Of a DNA stretch of 64,000 nucleotides, positions 37,665 to 47,551 are shown piece after piece. The notes under the pieces were generated by a model. That model saw nothing but the letters and a program-made list of their open reading frames with translations. It searched no databases and had not been told where the DNA came from. This DNA comes from Roseospira goensis. Lineage in GTDB: Bacteria > Pseudomonadota > Alphaproteobacteria > Rhodospirillales > Rhodospirillaceae. Each line of letters opens with the position of its first letter. Within the stretch, counting starts at the first letter, position 1. The translations under genes were made by a program, and so were the position numbers. Where the stretch lies: assembly GCF_014197795.1 (NCBI RefSeq), contig NZ_JACIGI010000013.1, forward strand, positions 1 through 64,000. Reading direction: 5' to 3'.

Positions 37665-37991
37665 ATGCCGGACGTCAGTTTCAACAGCGCCGTCGCCGCC
37701 TACAAGGCGGCTGCCCGCACCGCAGGGGACGTGGTCCCGCACGCCCAGGGCCAGGCCACGCAGACCGGCGAGACCTCCAGCTTCGCCTCCATGGTCAAGG
37801 ATGTCGTTCAGACCTCCATGCAGACCCTGGAGCAGGGCGAGCGCATGAGCCTGAAGGGCATCGCCGGCACCGCCGACACCCGCGACGTCGTCATGGCCGT
37901 CAACAACGCCGAACTGACGTTGCAGACCGTGGTGGCGGTGCGCGACAAGGTGGTCAGCGCCTACGACACCATCATGCGCATGCCGCTCTGA
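37665..37991 (+). CDS. fliE: Flagellar hook-basal body protein FliE
   Basis: Adaptor between the MS ring or export gate and the rod. The 108-residue product has the family segment SSFASMVKDVVQTSMQTL, GERMSLKGIAGTADTRDVVM, and VNNAELTLQTVVAVRDKVVS leading to YDTIMRMPL, as usual for FliE. It follows flgC by 69 bases in the same operon. Confidence 0.95.
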   Translation: MPDVSFNSAVAAYKAAARTAGDVVPHAQGQATQTGETSSFASMVKDVVQTSMQTLEQGERMSLKGIAGTADTRDVVMAVNNAELTLQTVVAVRDKVVSAYDTIMRMPL

Positions 37992-38105
37992 GCGCCCGGC
38001 GCCGGCCTGCCGGCCCCGCGTCCGGCCGCCCTCCGGCGCCCCGCCCGCATGCCGGCGCGCCGCGCGAGCCGCCGCGCCCGTTCCGCAACCCAAGGACCGG
38101 CTTTC

Positions 38106-38372
38106 ATGGAGGAGACCCAGATCCTCGACGTCGCCCGCGACGGCATCTACACCATGATCCTGGTGGCGGCGCCGATCATGCTGGCGGGGCTGGTGGTGGG
38201 CCTGATCATCTCGCTGTTCCAGACGCTGACCCAGATCCAGGAAATGACGCTGGTGTTCGTGCCGAAGATCCTGGTGGTCTTCATCGCGATGCTGTTCTTC
38301 CTGCCCTACATGATCCAGCAGCTCACCGAGATCACCGAGCGGCTCATGGATCTGGTCGTCAGCCTGCCGTGA
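38106..38372 (+). CDS. fliQ: Flagellar export gate protein FliQ
   Basis: An 88-residue protein with two membrane helices, MILVAAPIMLAGLVVGLIIS and VFVPKILVVFIAMLFFLPYM, joined by the conserved LFQTLTQIQEMTL loop. FliQ surrounds FliP and FliR in the export gate. It is followed 46 bases later by fliR. Confidence 0.95.
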   Translation: MEETQILDVARDGIYTMILVAAPIMLAGLVVGLIISLFQTLTQIQEMTLVFVPKILVVFIAMLFFLPYMIQQLTEITERLMDLVVSLP

Positions 38373-38418
38373 CGGCGCCCCGGCGCCGCCGCCATCGCCT
38401 GCCGCCCGGGGGCCGCTC

Positions 38419-39180
38419 GTGCTGGACACCCTGATCGCCACGTCCGTCTTCAACGTGCTGCTGGTGTTCACCCGCCTGGGCTTCGCGGTCATGCTGCTGC
38501 CGGGGTTCGGCGCCGCCTACGTGACGCCGCGGGTGCGGCTGGTGGTGGCCTTCATGCTGGCGCTGGTGGTGGCGCCGCTGGTGGAACCGGTGCTGCCGCC
38601 GGAGCCGGAGAGCGCGACCGTGCTGGTGCTGCTGCTGGTCTCCGAGGTGCTGATCGGCACCTTCATCGCCCTGGTGGTCAACCTGCTGTTCGCCGCCCTG
38701 CACCTGGCCGGCACCTCGATCGGATTCGCCAGCGGCCTGATGAACGCCCAGGCGTTCGACCCCAACACCACCCAGACCAGCGCCCTGATACTGCAACTGC
38801 TGACCATGATGGCGCTGGTTCTGATCTTCATCCTGAACCTGCACCACCTGATGATCCGGGCCCTGGTGGAGAGCTACAGCCTGTTCCCGCCCGGGGTGCT
38901 GCCGCCACTGGGCGACTTCGTGGCCTACGGGGCGCAGGTGCTGACGCGCTCGTTCCATATCGGCTGGCAGTTGTCGGCGCCCATGGTGATCTTCACCATC
39001 GTATTCTATGTCGGCATGGGCCTGATGGCGCGCCTGATGCCGCAGCTCAACGTGTTCTTCGTCAGCCTGCCGCTGAAGATCCTGACCGGTCTGGGGATCC
39101 TGTTCGTCATTCTGCCGGCGGTGATGCTGGTGTTCCTGCGCTACTTCGAGGACGGTCTGGTGCGGCTCTCGGGCCTGTGA
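38419..39180 (+). CDS. fliR: Flagellar export gate protein FliR
   Basis: A 253-residue integral membrane protein starting at a GTG. It has the FliR pattern of six hydrophobic segments, including LLVFTRLGFAVMLLPGFGAA, LVVAFMLALVVAPLVEPVLP, SEVLIGTFIALVVNLLFAAL and LILQLLTMMALVLIFILNLH, together with ASGLMNAQAFDPNTTQTSAL and the C-terminal LMARLMPQLNVFFVSLPLKI. It completes the FliPQR gate, although fliP is in the divergent operon. flhB follows after 36 bases. Confidence 0.95.
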   Translation: MLDTLIATSVFNVLLVFTRLGFAVMLLPGFGAAYVTPRVRLVVAFMLALVVAPLVEPVLPPEPESATVLVLLLVSEVLIGTFIALVVNLLFAALHLAGTSIGFASGLMNAQAFDPNTTQTSALILQLLTMMALVLIFILNLHHLMIRALVESYSLFPPGVLPPLGDFVAYGAQVLTRSFHIGWQLSAPMVIFTIVFYVGMGLMARLMPQLNVFFVSLPLKILTGLGILFVILPAVMLVFLRYFEDGLVRLSGL

Positions 39181-39216
39181 CCGGCCGGCCGCGCCCCCGC
39201 TCCCGGAGCCGAGGCC

Positions 39217-40281
39217 ATGTCCGACGACAAGGACTCCAAGACAGAGGAACCGACCTCCAAGCGACTGGACGAAGCGCGCAAGGAGGGCCAGGTCCCGAAC
39301 TCCCGCGAGGTCTCGCACGTCGCGGCCCTGCTCGGCGCGCTGATCTTCGTGGTCGCCCTGCTGCCGTGGGCCGCCGGCCGCATCACCGAGCACATGGCGA
39401 TCTTTCTCAGCCGCCTGCATGTGTTCCCGGTCCGGCCCGATAGCCTGGGCATCGGCATCACCGAGCTGCTGTGGACCCTGGCGCCCTACATGGTTCTCAC
39501 CCTGTCGCTGTTCGTGGTTTTGGCGCTGCTGGCCCAGATCGGGCAGGTGGGCCTGCTGTTCACCGCCAAGCCGATGCAACCGAAGCTGGACAAGATCTCG
39601 CCCATCAAGGGGTTCACGCGGGTCTTCTCGGTCAAGCAGCTTCTGGAGGTGGCCAAGGGGCTGCCCAAGATCGGCCTGGTCGGGCTGATCGCCTACTTCG
39701 TGCTGCTGCCGATCCTGAGGCGGGCCGAGTCCGTCATCGACCAGCCCGTTCTCGCCAGCCTGCAAGATCTGCACGAGGCGCTCATCACGCTGCTCGTGGG
39801 CACGCTGCTGTTCATGGTGGCGATCGCGGTCTTCGACTGGATCTACACCCAGTTCAAGCACCGCAAGGACCTGCGCATGACCAAGCAGGAGATCAAGGAC
39901 GAGCACAAGTCCACCGAGGGCGATCCGCAGGTCAAGGCGCGCATCCGCAGCCTGCGGGCGGAGCGCTCGCGCCAGCGCATGATGCAGGCGGTGCCCGACG
40001 CCGACGTGGTCGTCACCAACCCGACCCATTTTGCCGTCGCCCTGAAGTACGATATGCAGAGCATGGCGGCCCCGCGCCTGGTGGCCAAGGGCCAGGACCA
40101 TCTGGCGCTGCGCATCCGTGACCTCGCCGAGGAACACGACGTCCCGCTCGTGGAGAACCCGCCCCTTGCCCGTGCCCTCTATGCCGCCGTCGACCTGGAC
40201 CAGGAGATCCCGCCCGAGCATTATCAGGCCGTGGCCGAGGTGATCGGGTATGTCATGCGCCTCAAGAAAAAGTTTCAGTAG
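39217..40281 (+). CDS. flhB: Flagellar export switch protein FlhB
   Basis: Controls the change in export specificity from rod/hook to filament substrates. The 354-residue product begins with KTEEPTSKRLDEARKEGQVP, has four membrane segments (for example SHVAALLGALIFVVALLPWA and YMVLTLSLFVVLALLAQIGQ) and the conserved LDKISPIKGFTRVFSVKQLL. The cytoplasmic domain carries the autocleavage site NPTH in DVVVTNPTHFAVALKYD and continues with LVAKGQDHLALRIRDLAEEH. Its last 32 bases overlap the start of cckA in another frame. Confidence 0.97.
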   Translation: MSDDKDSKTEEPTSKRLDEARKEGQVPNSREVSHVAALLGALIFVVALLPWAAGRITEHMAIFLSRLHVFPVRPDSLGIGITELLWTLAPYMVLTLSLFVVLALLAQIGQVGLLFTAKPMQPKLDKISPIKGFTRVFSVKQLLEVAKGLPKIGLVGLIAYFVLLPILRRAESVIDQPVLASLQDLHEALITLLVGTLLFMVAIAVFDWIYTQFKHRKDLRMTKQEIKDEHKSTEGDPQVKARIRSLRAERSRQRMMQAVPDADVVVTNPTHFAVALKYDMQSMAAPRLVAKGQDHLALRIRDLAEEHDVPLVENPPLARALYAAVDLDQEIPPEHYQAVAEVIGYVMRLKKKFQ

Positions 40282-43054
40282 CGAGCCGGCGGTCTGGGGC
40301 CTGCTGGCCGGCGCGTTCGCCCTCGCGGCCGCCGTCGCCGCGGGGCTCCCGGCCGTACGCGCCACCTGGCCGGAGGCCGACGCCTGGGGCGCGGCCTGGA
40401 TCGCGCCGGCCTTGGCCGGCGGCGGCGGCGTCCTGCTGCTGGGCTCGCTGGTCGCCCTGCTGCGGCGGTCCGCCCGCCAGCACCGGGCCGGCGCCATCGG
40501 TGCCGTCCTGGCCGACATGCTCGCCGACGAGCCGGAGGCGCGCCTGCTGCTTGACGTCGACGGCACGGTGCTGCTGGCCAACGCCGCGGCCCGACGGCTG
40601 TGGCCCGCGCTCGATCCGCCGGCCGACATGCGCGCCCGGCTGTTCTATCCGCGCGGGCTGCCCGGTCTTGAGGACGGCGCCGACCGGCTCGACCGGCTGG
40701 TCGCGGCCGCCGAGGGCGGCTACGGCGAGCATCTGACGCTGGCGCTGAAACCCCAGGCGGCCGACGTGGACGGTCCCAGCGCCGCCGGCGTGCTCAACGA
40801 GCCGGAATGGTGGGAGATCAGCCTCACCCTGGTGCCCGCCGGCGGTCGCGGCCGCGCCCTGGGACGCCCCCTGGACGGCCGCGGGCTGGCGAGCGACCGC
40901 GACGACACCGCAGCCGGGCGCCGCTGGCCCCGGCTGTGGCTGGGCCGGGACATCACCGCCCGGCGCGCCATCGACGAGGTCCTGACCCGCGAGCGTGAGG
41001 TGCTGTCCGACTTCCTGTACTTCCTACCCGTGGGCCTGTACTCGGCCGATACCGAGGGCCGCCTGCGCTTCGTCAACCAGCGCATGGCGCGGTGGCTGGG
41101 CCGCACCCCGGAGTCGCTGCGCGCCGCCCCCCTGACCGACCTGGTCGACGGCGGCGTGCCGCCGCTGGAGGACGGCGACTGGCGCGGCGAAGTGCGCTTC
41201 GTCAGCGCCGGCGGGCGCCGCTTCCCGGCCCTGGTCAGTCAGGCCGTCTACGACGACGCCGGCGAGCTGCTGACCCGCACCGTGGTGATGCGCGAGGCCA
41301 CCGACACCCTGCCCACCGGTCCCGACGCCGCCTGGCGCTGGGACCGCATGTTCCGGTGGCTGTTCGACGGCGCCCCGGTCGGCATCGCGCTGACCGACCC
41401 CGAAGGCCGGCTGACCGACTGCAACCGCGCGCTGGAGGTGCTGCTGCGCCAGCGCCGCGACGACCTGCTCGACCGGCCGCTGGTCGACCTGGTGACCGAA
41501 CCGGACCGGGCCTCCGTAACCGCGGCGCTGGACCGGGTGCTGTCCGGTCGCGTCAACGAAGGGGTGCATCTGGACATCACCCTGGCCCCCGCCGCCCCGC
41601 CGCCCGGCCCTCGCGCCCGTCATCGGACCGGGGATGGTGCCGGGGATGGTGCTGGGGATGGTGCCGGGGATCGTCCCGGGGATGGTGCTGGGGGGCCGGT
41701 CACGGCGGCCCTGTTCCTCGGACCCATGGGGGGCAAGGACGGCCGGGCGATGGACGACGGCGCCGTCCCCCCGGTCGAGGGCGTGATCGCCCATGTCATC
41801 GACACCTCGGAACAGCGCAGCCTGGAGCGCCAGTTCGCCCAGGCCCAGAAGATGCAGGCCATGGGCCAGCTCGCTGGCGGCGTGGCGCACGACTTCAACA
41901 ACCTCCTCACCGCCATGATCGGCTATTCCGACCTGCTGTTGCAGCGCCACGGCACCGGCGACCCGTCGTTCGCCGACATCATGCAGATCCGCCAGAACGC
42001 CAACCGCGCCGCCAACCTGGTGCGGCAGCTTCTGGCGTTCTCGCGCCGGCAGCCGTTGCAGCCGCGGCCGCTGGACGTGGGCGCGGCGCTGTCGGAACTG
42101 TCGCATCTGCTGCGCCGGCTGCTGGGCGAGACCATCCGGCTCGACCTGGTGCACGGCCGGGACGTGGACTGGGTGCGGGCCGACCCGGGCCAGTTCGATC
42201 AGGTGATTATCAACCTGGCGGTCAACGCCCGCGACGCCATGCCCGACGGCGGCACCCTGACCATCGCCACCCGGCGGACATTGCTGGAGACCCCGGTCGA
42301 GCGCGGGGTGGACACTCTGCCCACCGGCGAATACGTGGTCATCGAGGTGCGCGATACCGGCAAGGGCATCGACCGCGAGACCCTGACCCGCATCTTCGAA
42401 CCGTTCTTCACCACCAAGGGCGGCTCGGCGGTGGGGGCCGGCACCGGTCTGGGGCTGTCGACCGTCTACGGCATCCTGCGCCAGACCGGCGGGTTCATCG
42501 ACGTGGACTCGACCCCCGGCCAGGGCACGGTGTTCACCATCCACCTGCCGCGCGGCGCCCCCACGGCGGCGACCCGCGACGACGGCCCGGCGGCGGCACC
42601 GGCGGCGGACACGGTGTCGGAGGCGGAGGCGGACGCGGCCCCGGTGCCGCCGGCCCCGGTGCGCAGCGAGATCGAGGACCTGTCGGGCGCCGGCACCATC
42701 CTGCTGGTCGAGGACGAGGACCCCGTGCGAACCTTCGCCGCCCGCGCCCTGCGCAACAAGGGCTACACGGTGCTGGAGGCGCGCTCCGGCGAGCGGGCGC
42801 TGGAGATGCTGGACGAGGCGCCGGCCCTGGCGCTGCTGATCACCGACATGGTCATGCCCGGCATCGACGGCGCCGCCCTGGCCCGCTGCGCGCGCGAGAA
42901 ACGCGCCGACCTGCGGGTCATCATCATCTCGGGCTACTCCGAGGACGCGGCCCGCGGCGACATCCTGGAACAGCCGTACATCCATTTCCTGCCCAAGCCG
43001 TTCAGCCTCAAGCTGCTGGCCGAGACCGTGAAGGGCGTGCTGGCCGAGGAGTGA
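40250..43054 (+). CDS. cckA: CckA-type hybrid histidine kinase
   Basis: Bifunctional kinase/phosphatase at the top of the CckA-ChpT-CtrA phosphorelay, which in many alphaproteobacteria controls flagellar genes and the cell cycle. The 934-residue product has two N-terminal membrane segments (VWGLLAGAFALAAAVAAGLP and LAGGGGVLLLGSLVALLRRS), PAS domains (around LPVGLYSADTEGRLRFVN and FDGAPVGIALTDPEGRL), and the CckA HisKA signature AMGQLAGGVAHDFNNLLTAM (~546). It continues with a HATPase (NLAVNARDAMPDGGTL, GTGLGLSTVYGILRQTGG), a receiver (ILLVEDEDPV ~817, acceptor Asp in LLITDMVMPG) and the end motif FLPKPFSLKLLAETVK. A 12-base tandem repeat at 41630-41689 encodes GDGA repeats in the PAS-HisKA linker. 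It overlaps flhB by 32 bases. Confidence 0.93.
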   Translation: MSCASRKSFSSEPAVWGLLAGAFALAAAVAAGLPAVRATWPEADAWGAAWIAPALAGGGGVLLLGSLVALLRRSARQHRAGAIGAVLADMLADEPEARLLLDVDGTVLLANAAARRLWPALDPPADMRARLFYPRGLPGLEDGADRLDRLVAAAEGGYGEHLTLALKPQAADVDGPSAAGVLNEPEWWEISLTLVPAGGRGRALGRPLDGRGLASDRDDTAAGRRWPRLWLGRDITARRAIDEVLTREREVLSDFLYFLPVGLYSADTEGRLRFVNQRMARWLGRTPESLRAAPLTDLVDGGVPPLEDGDWRGEVRFVSAGGRRFPALVSQAVYDDAGELLTRTVVMREATDTLPTGPDAAWRWDRMFRWLFDGAPVGIALTDPEGRLTDCNRALEVLLRQRRDDLLDRPLVDLVTEPDRASVTAALDRVLSGRVNEGVHLDITLAPAAPPPGPRARHRTGDGAGDGAGDGAGDRPGDGAGGPVTAALFLGPMGGKDGRAMDDGAVPPVEGVIAHVIDTSEQRSLERQFAQAQKMQAMGQLAGGVAHDFNNLLTAMIGYSDLLLQRHGTGDPSFADIMQIRQNANRAANLVRQLLAFSRRQPLQPRPLDVGAALSELSHLLRRLLGETIRLDLVHGRDVDWVRADPGQFDQVIINLAVNARDAMPDGGTLTIATRRTLLETPVERGVDTLPTGEYVVIEVRDTGKGIDRETLTRIFEPFFTTKGGSAVGAGTGLGLSTVYGILRQTGGFIDVDSTPGQGTVFTIHLPRGAPTAATRDDGPAAAPAADTVSEAEADAAPVPPAPVRSEIEDLSGAGTILLVEDEDPVRTFAARALRNKGYTVLEARSGERALEMLDEAPALALLITDMVMPGIDGAALARCAREKRADLRVIIISGYSEDAARGDILEQPYIHFLPKPFSLKLLAETVKGVLAEE

Positions 43055-43159
43055 GGCCGGCGTCCAGCATCCGGCTTGCCCCGGGCCCGGGCTCGTGCCA
43101 TCTGTAGCGCCCGTTCAGGTACCGTGAGAGACAAGACAGGCAGAGGGAGACCCGGGACC

Positions 43160-44560
43160 ATGGCCCGCACGCTGTTCGACAAGATCTGGCAGGCCCATCT
43201 GGTGGAGCGTCAGGACGACGGCACCTGCCTGATCTACATCGACCGCCACCTGGTCCACGAGGTCACCAGCCCGCAGGCGTTCGAGGGCCTGCGCCTGGCC
43301 GGGCGCCGCGTCCGCGCCCCCCAGGCGACGCTGGCCGTGGCCGACCACAACGTGCCGACCACCGACCGCTCGAAGGGCATCGACGACCCGGAAAGCGCGC
43401 TCCAGGTGCAGACCCTGGAGGACAACTGCCGCGACTTCGATGTGCAGTACCTGTCGATGGCCGACATCCGCCAGGGCATCGTCCACATCGTCGGCCCGGA
43501 GCAGGGCTTCACGCTGCCCGGGGCGACCATCGTCTGCGGCGATTCGCACACCTCGACCCACGGCGCCTTCGGCGCGCTGGCCTTCGGCATCGGCACCAGC
43601 GAGGTCGAACACGTGCTGGCCACCCAGACGCTGCGCCAGAGCCCGGCGAAGAACATGCGGGTGACCGTCAAGGGCCACGTCGGCGCCGGGGTCACCGCCA
43701 AGGACATCGCGCTGGCGATCATCGGCCGCATCGGCACCGCCGGCGGCACCGGCCACGTCATCGAGTACAGCGGCGAGGCCATCCGGGCGCTGTCCATGGA
43801 AGGCCGCATGACGGTGTGCAACATGAGCATCGAGGCGGGCGCCCGCGCCGGCCTGATCGCGCCGGACGACACCACGTTCGAGTACCTGAAGGGCCGGCCC
43901 ATGGCCCCCAAGGGCGCGGCCTGGGAGGCGGCGGTCACCTGGTGGAAGACCCTGCACTCCGACCCCGACGCCGTGTTCGACACCGAAGTGGAGATCGACG
44001 CCGCCACCATCGCCCCCCAGGTCACCTGGGGCACCAGCCCGGAGAACGTGGCCCCGATCACCGCCACCGTGCCCGACCCGGCGGCCGAGACCGATCCCAA
44101 CCGGCGCGCCGCCCTGGAACGGTCGCTGGCCTACATGGGCCTGACCGCGGGCATGAAACTGACTGACGTGACCGTGGACCGGGTGTTCATCGGCTCGTGC
44201 ACCAACGGCCGCATCGAGGACCTGCGCGCCGCCGCCGCCCTCGCCAAGGGCCGTAAGGTCGCGGCGGGTGTCGGCGCCATGGTGGTGCCCGGCTCCGGGC
44301 TGGTGAAGGAACAGGCTGAACAGGAGGGCCTGGACACGGTGTTCATCGAGGCCGGCTTCGAATGGCGTGAGCCCGGCTGTTCCATGTGCCTGGCCATGAA
44401 CGCCGACCGCCTGGCCCCGGGCGAGCGCTGCGCGTCGACCTCGAACCGCAACTTCGAGGGTCGCCAGGGCCGCGGCGGCCGCACCCACCTGATGAGCCCG
44501 GAAATGGCGGTGGCCGCCGCCGTGACCGGTCGCCTGACGGACGCGCGCGCGCTGGGCTGA
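43160..44560 (+). CDS. leuC: 3-isopropylmalate dehydratase large subunit LeuC
   Basis: Isomerises 2- to 3-isopropylmalate in leucine synthesis with LeuD. The 466-residue product begins [15 protein letters not shown], contains [20 protein letters not shown] and [16 protein letters not shown], and the [4Fe-4S] ligands in [15 protein letters not shown] and [15 protein letters not shown]. It also has [20 protein letters not shown] near the C-terminus. Length matches the bacterial LeuC. GGAGAC lies upstream of the ATG. leuD and leuB are not adjacent; a 3-hydroxybutyrate dehydrogenase gene follows instead. Confidence 0.96.
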   Translation: MARTLFDKIWQAHLVERQDDGTCLIYIDRHLVHEVTSPQAFEGLRLAGRRVRAPQATLAVADHNVPTTDRSKGIDDPESALQVQTLEDNCRDFDVQYLSMADIRQGIVHIVGPEQGFTLPGATIVCGDSHTSTHGAFGALAFGIGTSEVEHVLATQTLRQSPAKNMRVTVKGHVGAGVTAKDIALAIIGRIGTAGGTGHVIEYSGEAIRALSMEGRMTVCNMSIEAGARAGLIAPDDTTFEYLKGRPMAPKGAAWEAAVTWWKTLHSDPDAVFDTEVEIDAATIAPQVTWGTSPENVAPITATVPDPAAETDPNRRAALERSLAYMGLTAGMKLTDVTVDRVFIGSCTNGRIEDLRAAAALAKGRKVAAGVGAMVVPGSGLVKEQAEQEGLDTVFIEAGFEWREPGCSMCLAMNADRLAPGERCASTSNRNFEGRQGRGGRTHLMSPEMAVAAAVTGRLTDARALG

Positions 44561-44680
44561 GATCCCATCTCCCCTCTTGCGGAACGGATCGCGGACGGGT
44601 CAACTCGGGGGCGCGCGGCCCGCACCGGCGCGGGCCGCCCGAGACCCACCGCCGACCGTTCAGCGACAGGAGGGATTCCC

Positions 44681-45463
44681 ATGCTCAAAGGCAAGACCGC
44701 CCTGGTCACCGGCTCCACCAGCGGCATCGGGCTGGGCATCGCCCAGGCCCTGGCCGCCGAGGGGGCGGACATCGTGCTCAACGGCTTCGGCGAGCCGGAC
44801 GAGATCGAGGCCATCCGCGCCGGGCTGGAACGCGACCACGGCGTGAAGGCGGTGTTCGTGCACGCCGACCTCGCCAACCCGGACGAGGCGTTCGCGCTGG
44901 TGCGCAAGGCGGAGACCGAGCTGGCCCCGGTCGACATCCTGGTCAACAACGCCGGCATCCAGCACACCGACCGCATCGAGGACTTTCCGCCCCAGACGTG
45001 GGACGCGATCATCGCCATCAACCTGTCGGCCGCGTTCCACACCACCCGCGCGGTGCTGCCCGGCATGCAGGCGCGCGACTGGGGCCGCATCATCAACATC
45101 GCCTCGGCCCACGGGCTGGTCGCCAGCCCCTTCAAGGCCGCCTACATCGCCGCCAAGCACGGTCTGGTCGGCCTGACCAAGGTCACCGCGCTGGAAAACG
45201 CCAAGCAGCACATCACCGCCAACGCCATCTGCCCGGGCTGGGTGCGCACCCCGCTGGTGGAACGCCAGATCGAGGCCCGGGCGGAAAAGGAGGGGATGTC
45301 GGTCGAGGAGGCCGCGCGGCGCCTGCTGGGCGAGCGCCAGCCCACCGAACGCTTCGTCACCCCCGAACAGCTCGGCGCCCTGGCGGTGTTCCTGTGCAGC
45401 GAGGCCGCCGATGTCACCACCGGCGCGGCCTTCCCCATGGACGGCGCCTTCACCACCCATTGA
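44681..45463 (+). CDS. bdhA: D-3-hydroxybutyrate dehydrogenase
   Basis: Interconverts 3-hydroxybutyrate and acetoacetate with NAD, in polyhydroxybutyrate turnover. The 260-residue SDR has the cofactor loop VTGSTSGIGLGIAQALAAEG, ILVNNAGIQHTDRIEDFP, the catalytic Ser in INIASAHGLVASPFK and the YxxxK motif in AAYIAAKHGLVGLTKV. HGLVASPFKAAY and the C-terminal AICPGWVRTPLVERQIE are specific to this SDR subgroup. GACAGGAGG precedes the ATG. It is 120 bases downstream of leuC and converges on the TRAP genes. Confidence 0.92.
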   Translation: MLKGKTALVTGSTSGIGLGIAQALAAEGADIVLNGFGEPDEIEAIRAGLERDHGVKAVFVHADLANPDEAFALVRKAETELAPVDILVNNAGIQHTDRIEDFPPQTWDAIIAINLSAAFHTTRAVLPGMQARDWGRIINIASAHGLVASPFKAAYIAAKHGLVGLTKVTALENAKQHITANAICPGWVRTPLVERQIEARAEKEGMSVEEAARRLLGERQPTERFVTPEQLGALAVFLCSEAADVTTGAAFPMDGAFTTH

Positions 45464-45549
45464 CCCACAGGCGGGCGGGGGGCGGGCGGGGGGCCTGCGG
45501 CGGGGCTGGGCGCGGCGCCGCGTCCGCCCCCGCCCCCGCCACACCGCCG

Positions 45550-46959
45550 TCACACCAGCCGGGGCAGCCACAGGGCCAGCCACGGCAGCACGAGGATCAG
45601 CGCCACCCGCCCCAGTTCGATGCCGAAGAACGGCAGCACGCCGCGGAAGATGGTGCCCATCGGCACCCCCGGGCTGACGGCGCGGATGATGAACACGTTG
45701 AGCCCCACCGGCGGCGTGATGAGGCCCAGCTCCACCACGATCAGGGCCAGAACCCCGAACCAGATCTTCAGGTCCTCGCTGGTCATGCCGTAGGCGGCCT
45801 GGGCGGCCGGCACGTAGTCGCCGCCGTTCAGCGCCACCAGCACCGGGAACAGGAACGGCACCACCACCAGGATCATGGACAGCGAGTCCATGAAGCAGCC
45901 CAGCAGGATCAGCGCCAGCAGGCACAGCAGCAGGATGGTCCAGGGATCGGCCGCCCCGACTGTCGACCCGGCGGCGGCCCAGTCGGCCAGCGCCGCCGGC
46001 AGGCCGCTGCGGGCGAAGAAGCCCTTCAGCACCTCGGCCCCGAACAGGATGAAGTAGATCATGCCGGCGGTGACCGCGGTGTCGCGCATGGCGTGCCCGA
46101 TCTCGCGCCGGCCCAGCCCGTCGCCGGTCAGCGCCTTGAGCGCGACCCCGTAGGTCAGCACCGCGAACACCCCCACCGCCGCCGCCGGCGTGGGTGTGAA
46201 CAGCCCCAGACCCAACCCCAGGATGATGGCTCCGAAGATGACCAGCACCGGCACCAGCCGGCGCAGCGCGGCCCGGCGGGCGGCGGCATCGGGCACGGAC
46301 CTGAAGGCCGGGGCCGGCGGCGCCAGACCCGGATCCCACCACAGCCGCACCGCGATCACGGCGACGAACAGCGCCACCGCGAGCACGCCCGGCAGGACTG
46401 CGGCCTGGAACATCTCCACCACCGACGCCTCGACCACGATGGCGTAGATGACCAGGGCCACCGACGGCGGGATCAGGATGCCCAGGGTGCCGCCCGCCGC
46501 CAGGCTGCCCGTCGCCAGCCCGTCGTCGTAGCGCAGCCGCTTCAGCTCCGGCAGCGCGACCCGGCCCATGGTGCTGGCGGTCGCCAGCGAGGAGCCGCAG
46601 ACGGCGCCGAAGCCGGCGCAGGCCAGCACCGCCGCCATGGCGACGCCGCCGCGCAACCGCCCCACCAGCGCGTTGAGGCCCTGGAACAGATCCCGGCTCA
46701 GGCCCGCATGCGCCGCCAGATAGCCCATCAGCACGAACAGCGGCACCACCGAGAGGGTGTAGCTGGACACCACCGACCAGGTGAGGGTCTTGAACTGGGC
46801 CAGGTAGGGCTCGAACCGCAGGAACGGGGCCACGATCGACAGCGCGTAGTTGCCGCCGATGCCCACCGCCACCATCGCCAGCGCCACCGGCAGGCGCAGC
46901 GCGATCAGCCCGAACAGCACCAGCAGACCAAGGAGTCCGATCAGCTCGCGCTCACCCAT
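45550..46959 (-). CDS. dctM: TRAP transporter large permease (DctM type)
   Basis: Sodium-driven transport subunit of a TRAP transporter. The 469-residue product is almost entirely hydrophobic with about twelve segments, for example LIGLLGLLVLFGLIALRLPV at the N-terminus. Conserved DctM stretches are SLAAGGTLGILIPPSVALVI, FAGFGAVCGSSLATASTMG (here ACAGFGAVCGSSLATASTM), LGCFMDSLSMILVVVPFLFP and GLITPPVGLNVFIIRAVSPG. The start overlaps the dctQ-like gene by eight bases. Substrate cannot be told from the permease. Confidence 0.93.
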   Translation of the reverse strand: MGERELIGLLGLLVLFGLIALRLPVALAMVAVGIGGNYALSIVAPFLRFEPYLAQFKTLTWSVVSSYTLSVVPLFVLMGYLAAHAGLSRDLFQGLNALVGRLRGGVAMAAVLACAGFGAVCGSSLATASTMGRVALPELKRLRYDDGLATGSLAAGGTLGILIPPSVALVIYAIVVEASVVEMFQAAVLPGVLAVALFVAVIAVRLWWDPGLAPPAPAFRSVPDAAARRAALRRLVPVLVIFGAIILGLGLGLFTPTPAAAVGVFAVLTYGVALKALTGDGLGRREIGHAMRDTAVTAGMIYFILFGAEVLKGFFARSGLPAALADWAAAGSTVGAADPWTILLLCLLALILLGCFMDSLSMILVVVPFLFPVLVALNGGDYVPAAQAAYGMTSEDLKIWFGVLALIVVELGLITPPVGLNVFIIRAVSPGVPMGTIFRGVLPFFGIELGRVALILVLPWLALWLPRLV

Positions 46960-47551
46960 CGCGCGCGGTCCCCGAGCCGGGGCCGGGGCCGTTGGCGGCG
47001 TGCGGATAGTGGCTGCCGGCGGCGCCCGGGCCGGCCGGCGCCAGCGCCATGACCCCGGCGCAGGCGGCCCACAGCCCCAGCGCGATCAGCCCCGGGATCC
47101 AGAACGGCCATTCCGGCCAGTCCCGCACCCCGGTGACCACGCCGTCGGCGCGCGCCTGCACCAGGCCGTCCAGCATGCCGCGCGCGAGGAACAGGGCCAG
47201 CGCGGCCGTCAGGGCCAGGGCCAGCCGGTCGACGGCGGCGTTGAAGGCCGCCGGCGCGCGCTGGGTGAACAGGTCGACCGCGACATGGCCGTAGCGGAGC
47301 TGGCACCAGGGCAGGAACGCCAGCGCCGCCCCGCCGATCAGCAGCGCCACCACCTCCTCGTAGCCCGCCAGCCCGGGCACGGCGCCGCCCCACGGCCGCA
47401 CCAGCGCATCGAGCGCGAAGCCGGCCACGTTCACCACCGTCAGCGCGGTGATGACCAGCAGCACGCCCCCCCCGTACAACGCCAGGGCCGCCGCCAGCGG
47501 CGTCAGCACCCGGTCGCGCGCGCGGTGTGCCAGCCGGGTGGCGCCTGTCAC
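46952..47551 (-). CDS. dctQ: TRAP transporter small permease (DctQ type)
   Basis: A 199-residue protein with four hydrophobic segments, including LALYGGGVLLVITALTVVNV, EVVALLIGGAALAFLPWCQL, LALALTAALALFLARGMLDG and PFWIPGLIALGLWAACAGVM. The motif FLPWCQLRYGHVAVDLFTQR is typical of DctQ (xxGHVxVDxF). It overlaps the solute-binding protein gene by four bases and the large permease gene by eight, so the three are translated as a unit. Confidence 0.9.
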   Translation of the reverse strand: MTGATRLAHRARDRVLTPLAAALALYGGGVLLVITALTVVNVAGFALDALVRPWGGAVPGLAGYEEVVALLIGGAALAFLPWCQLRYGHVAVDLFTQRAPAAFNAAVDRLALALTAALALFLARGMLDGLVQARADGVVTGVRDWPEWPFWIPGLIALGLWAACAGVMALAPAGPGAAGSHYPHAANGPGPGSGTARDG

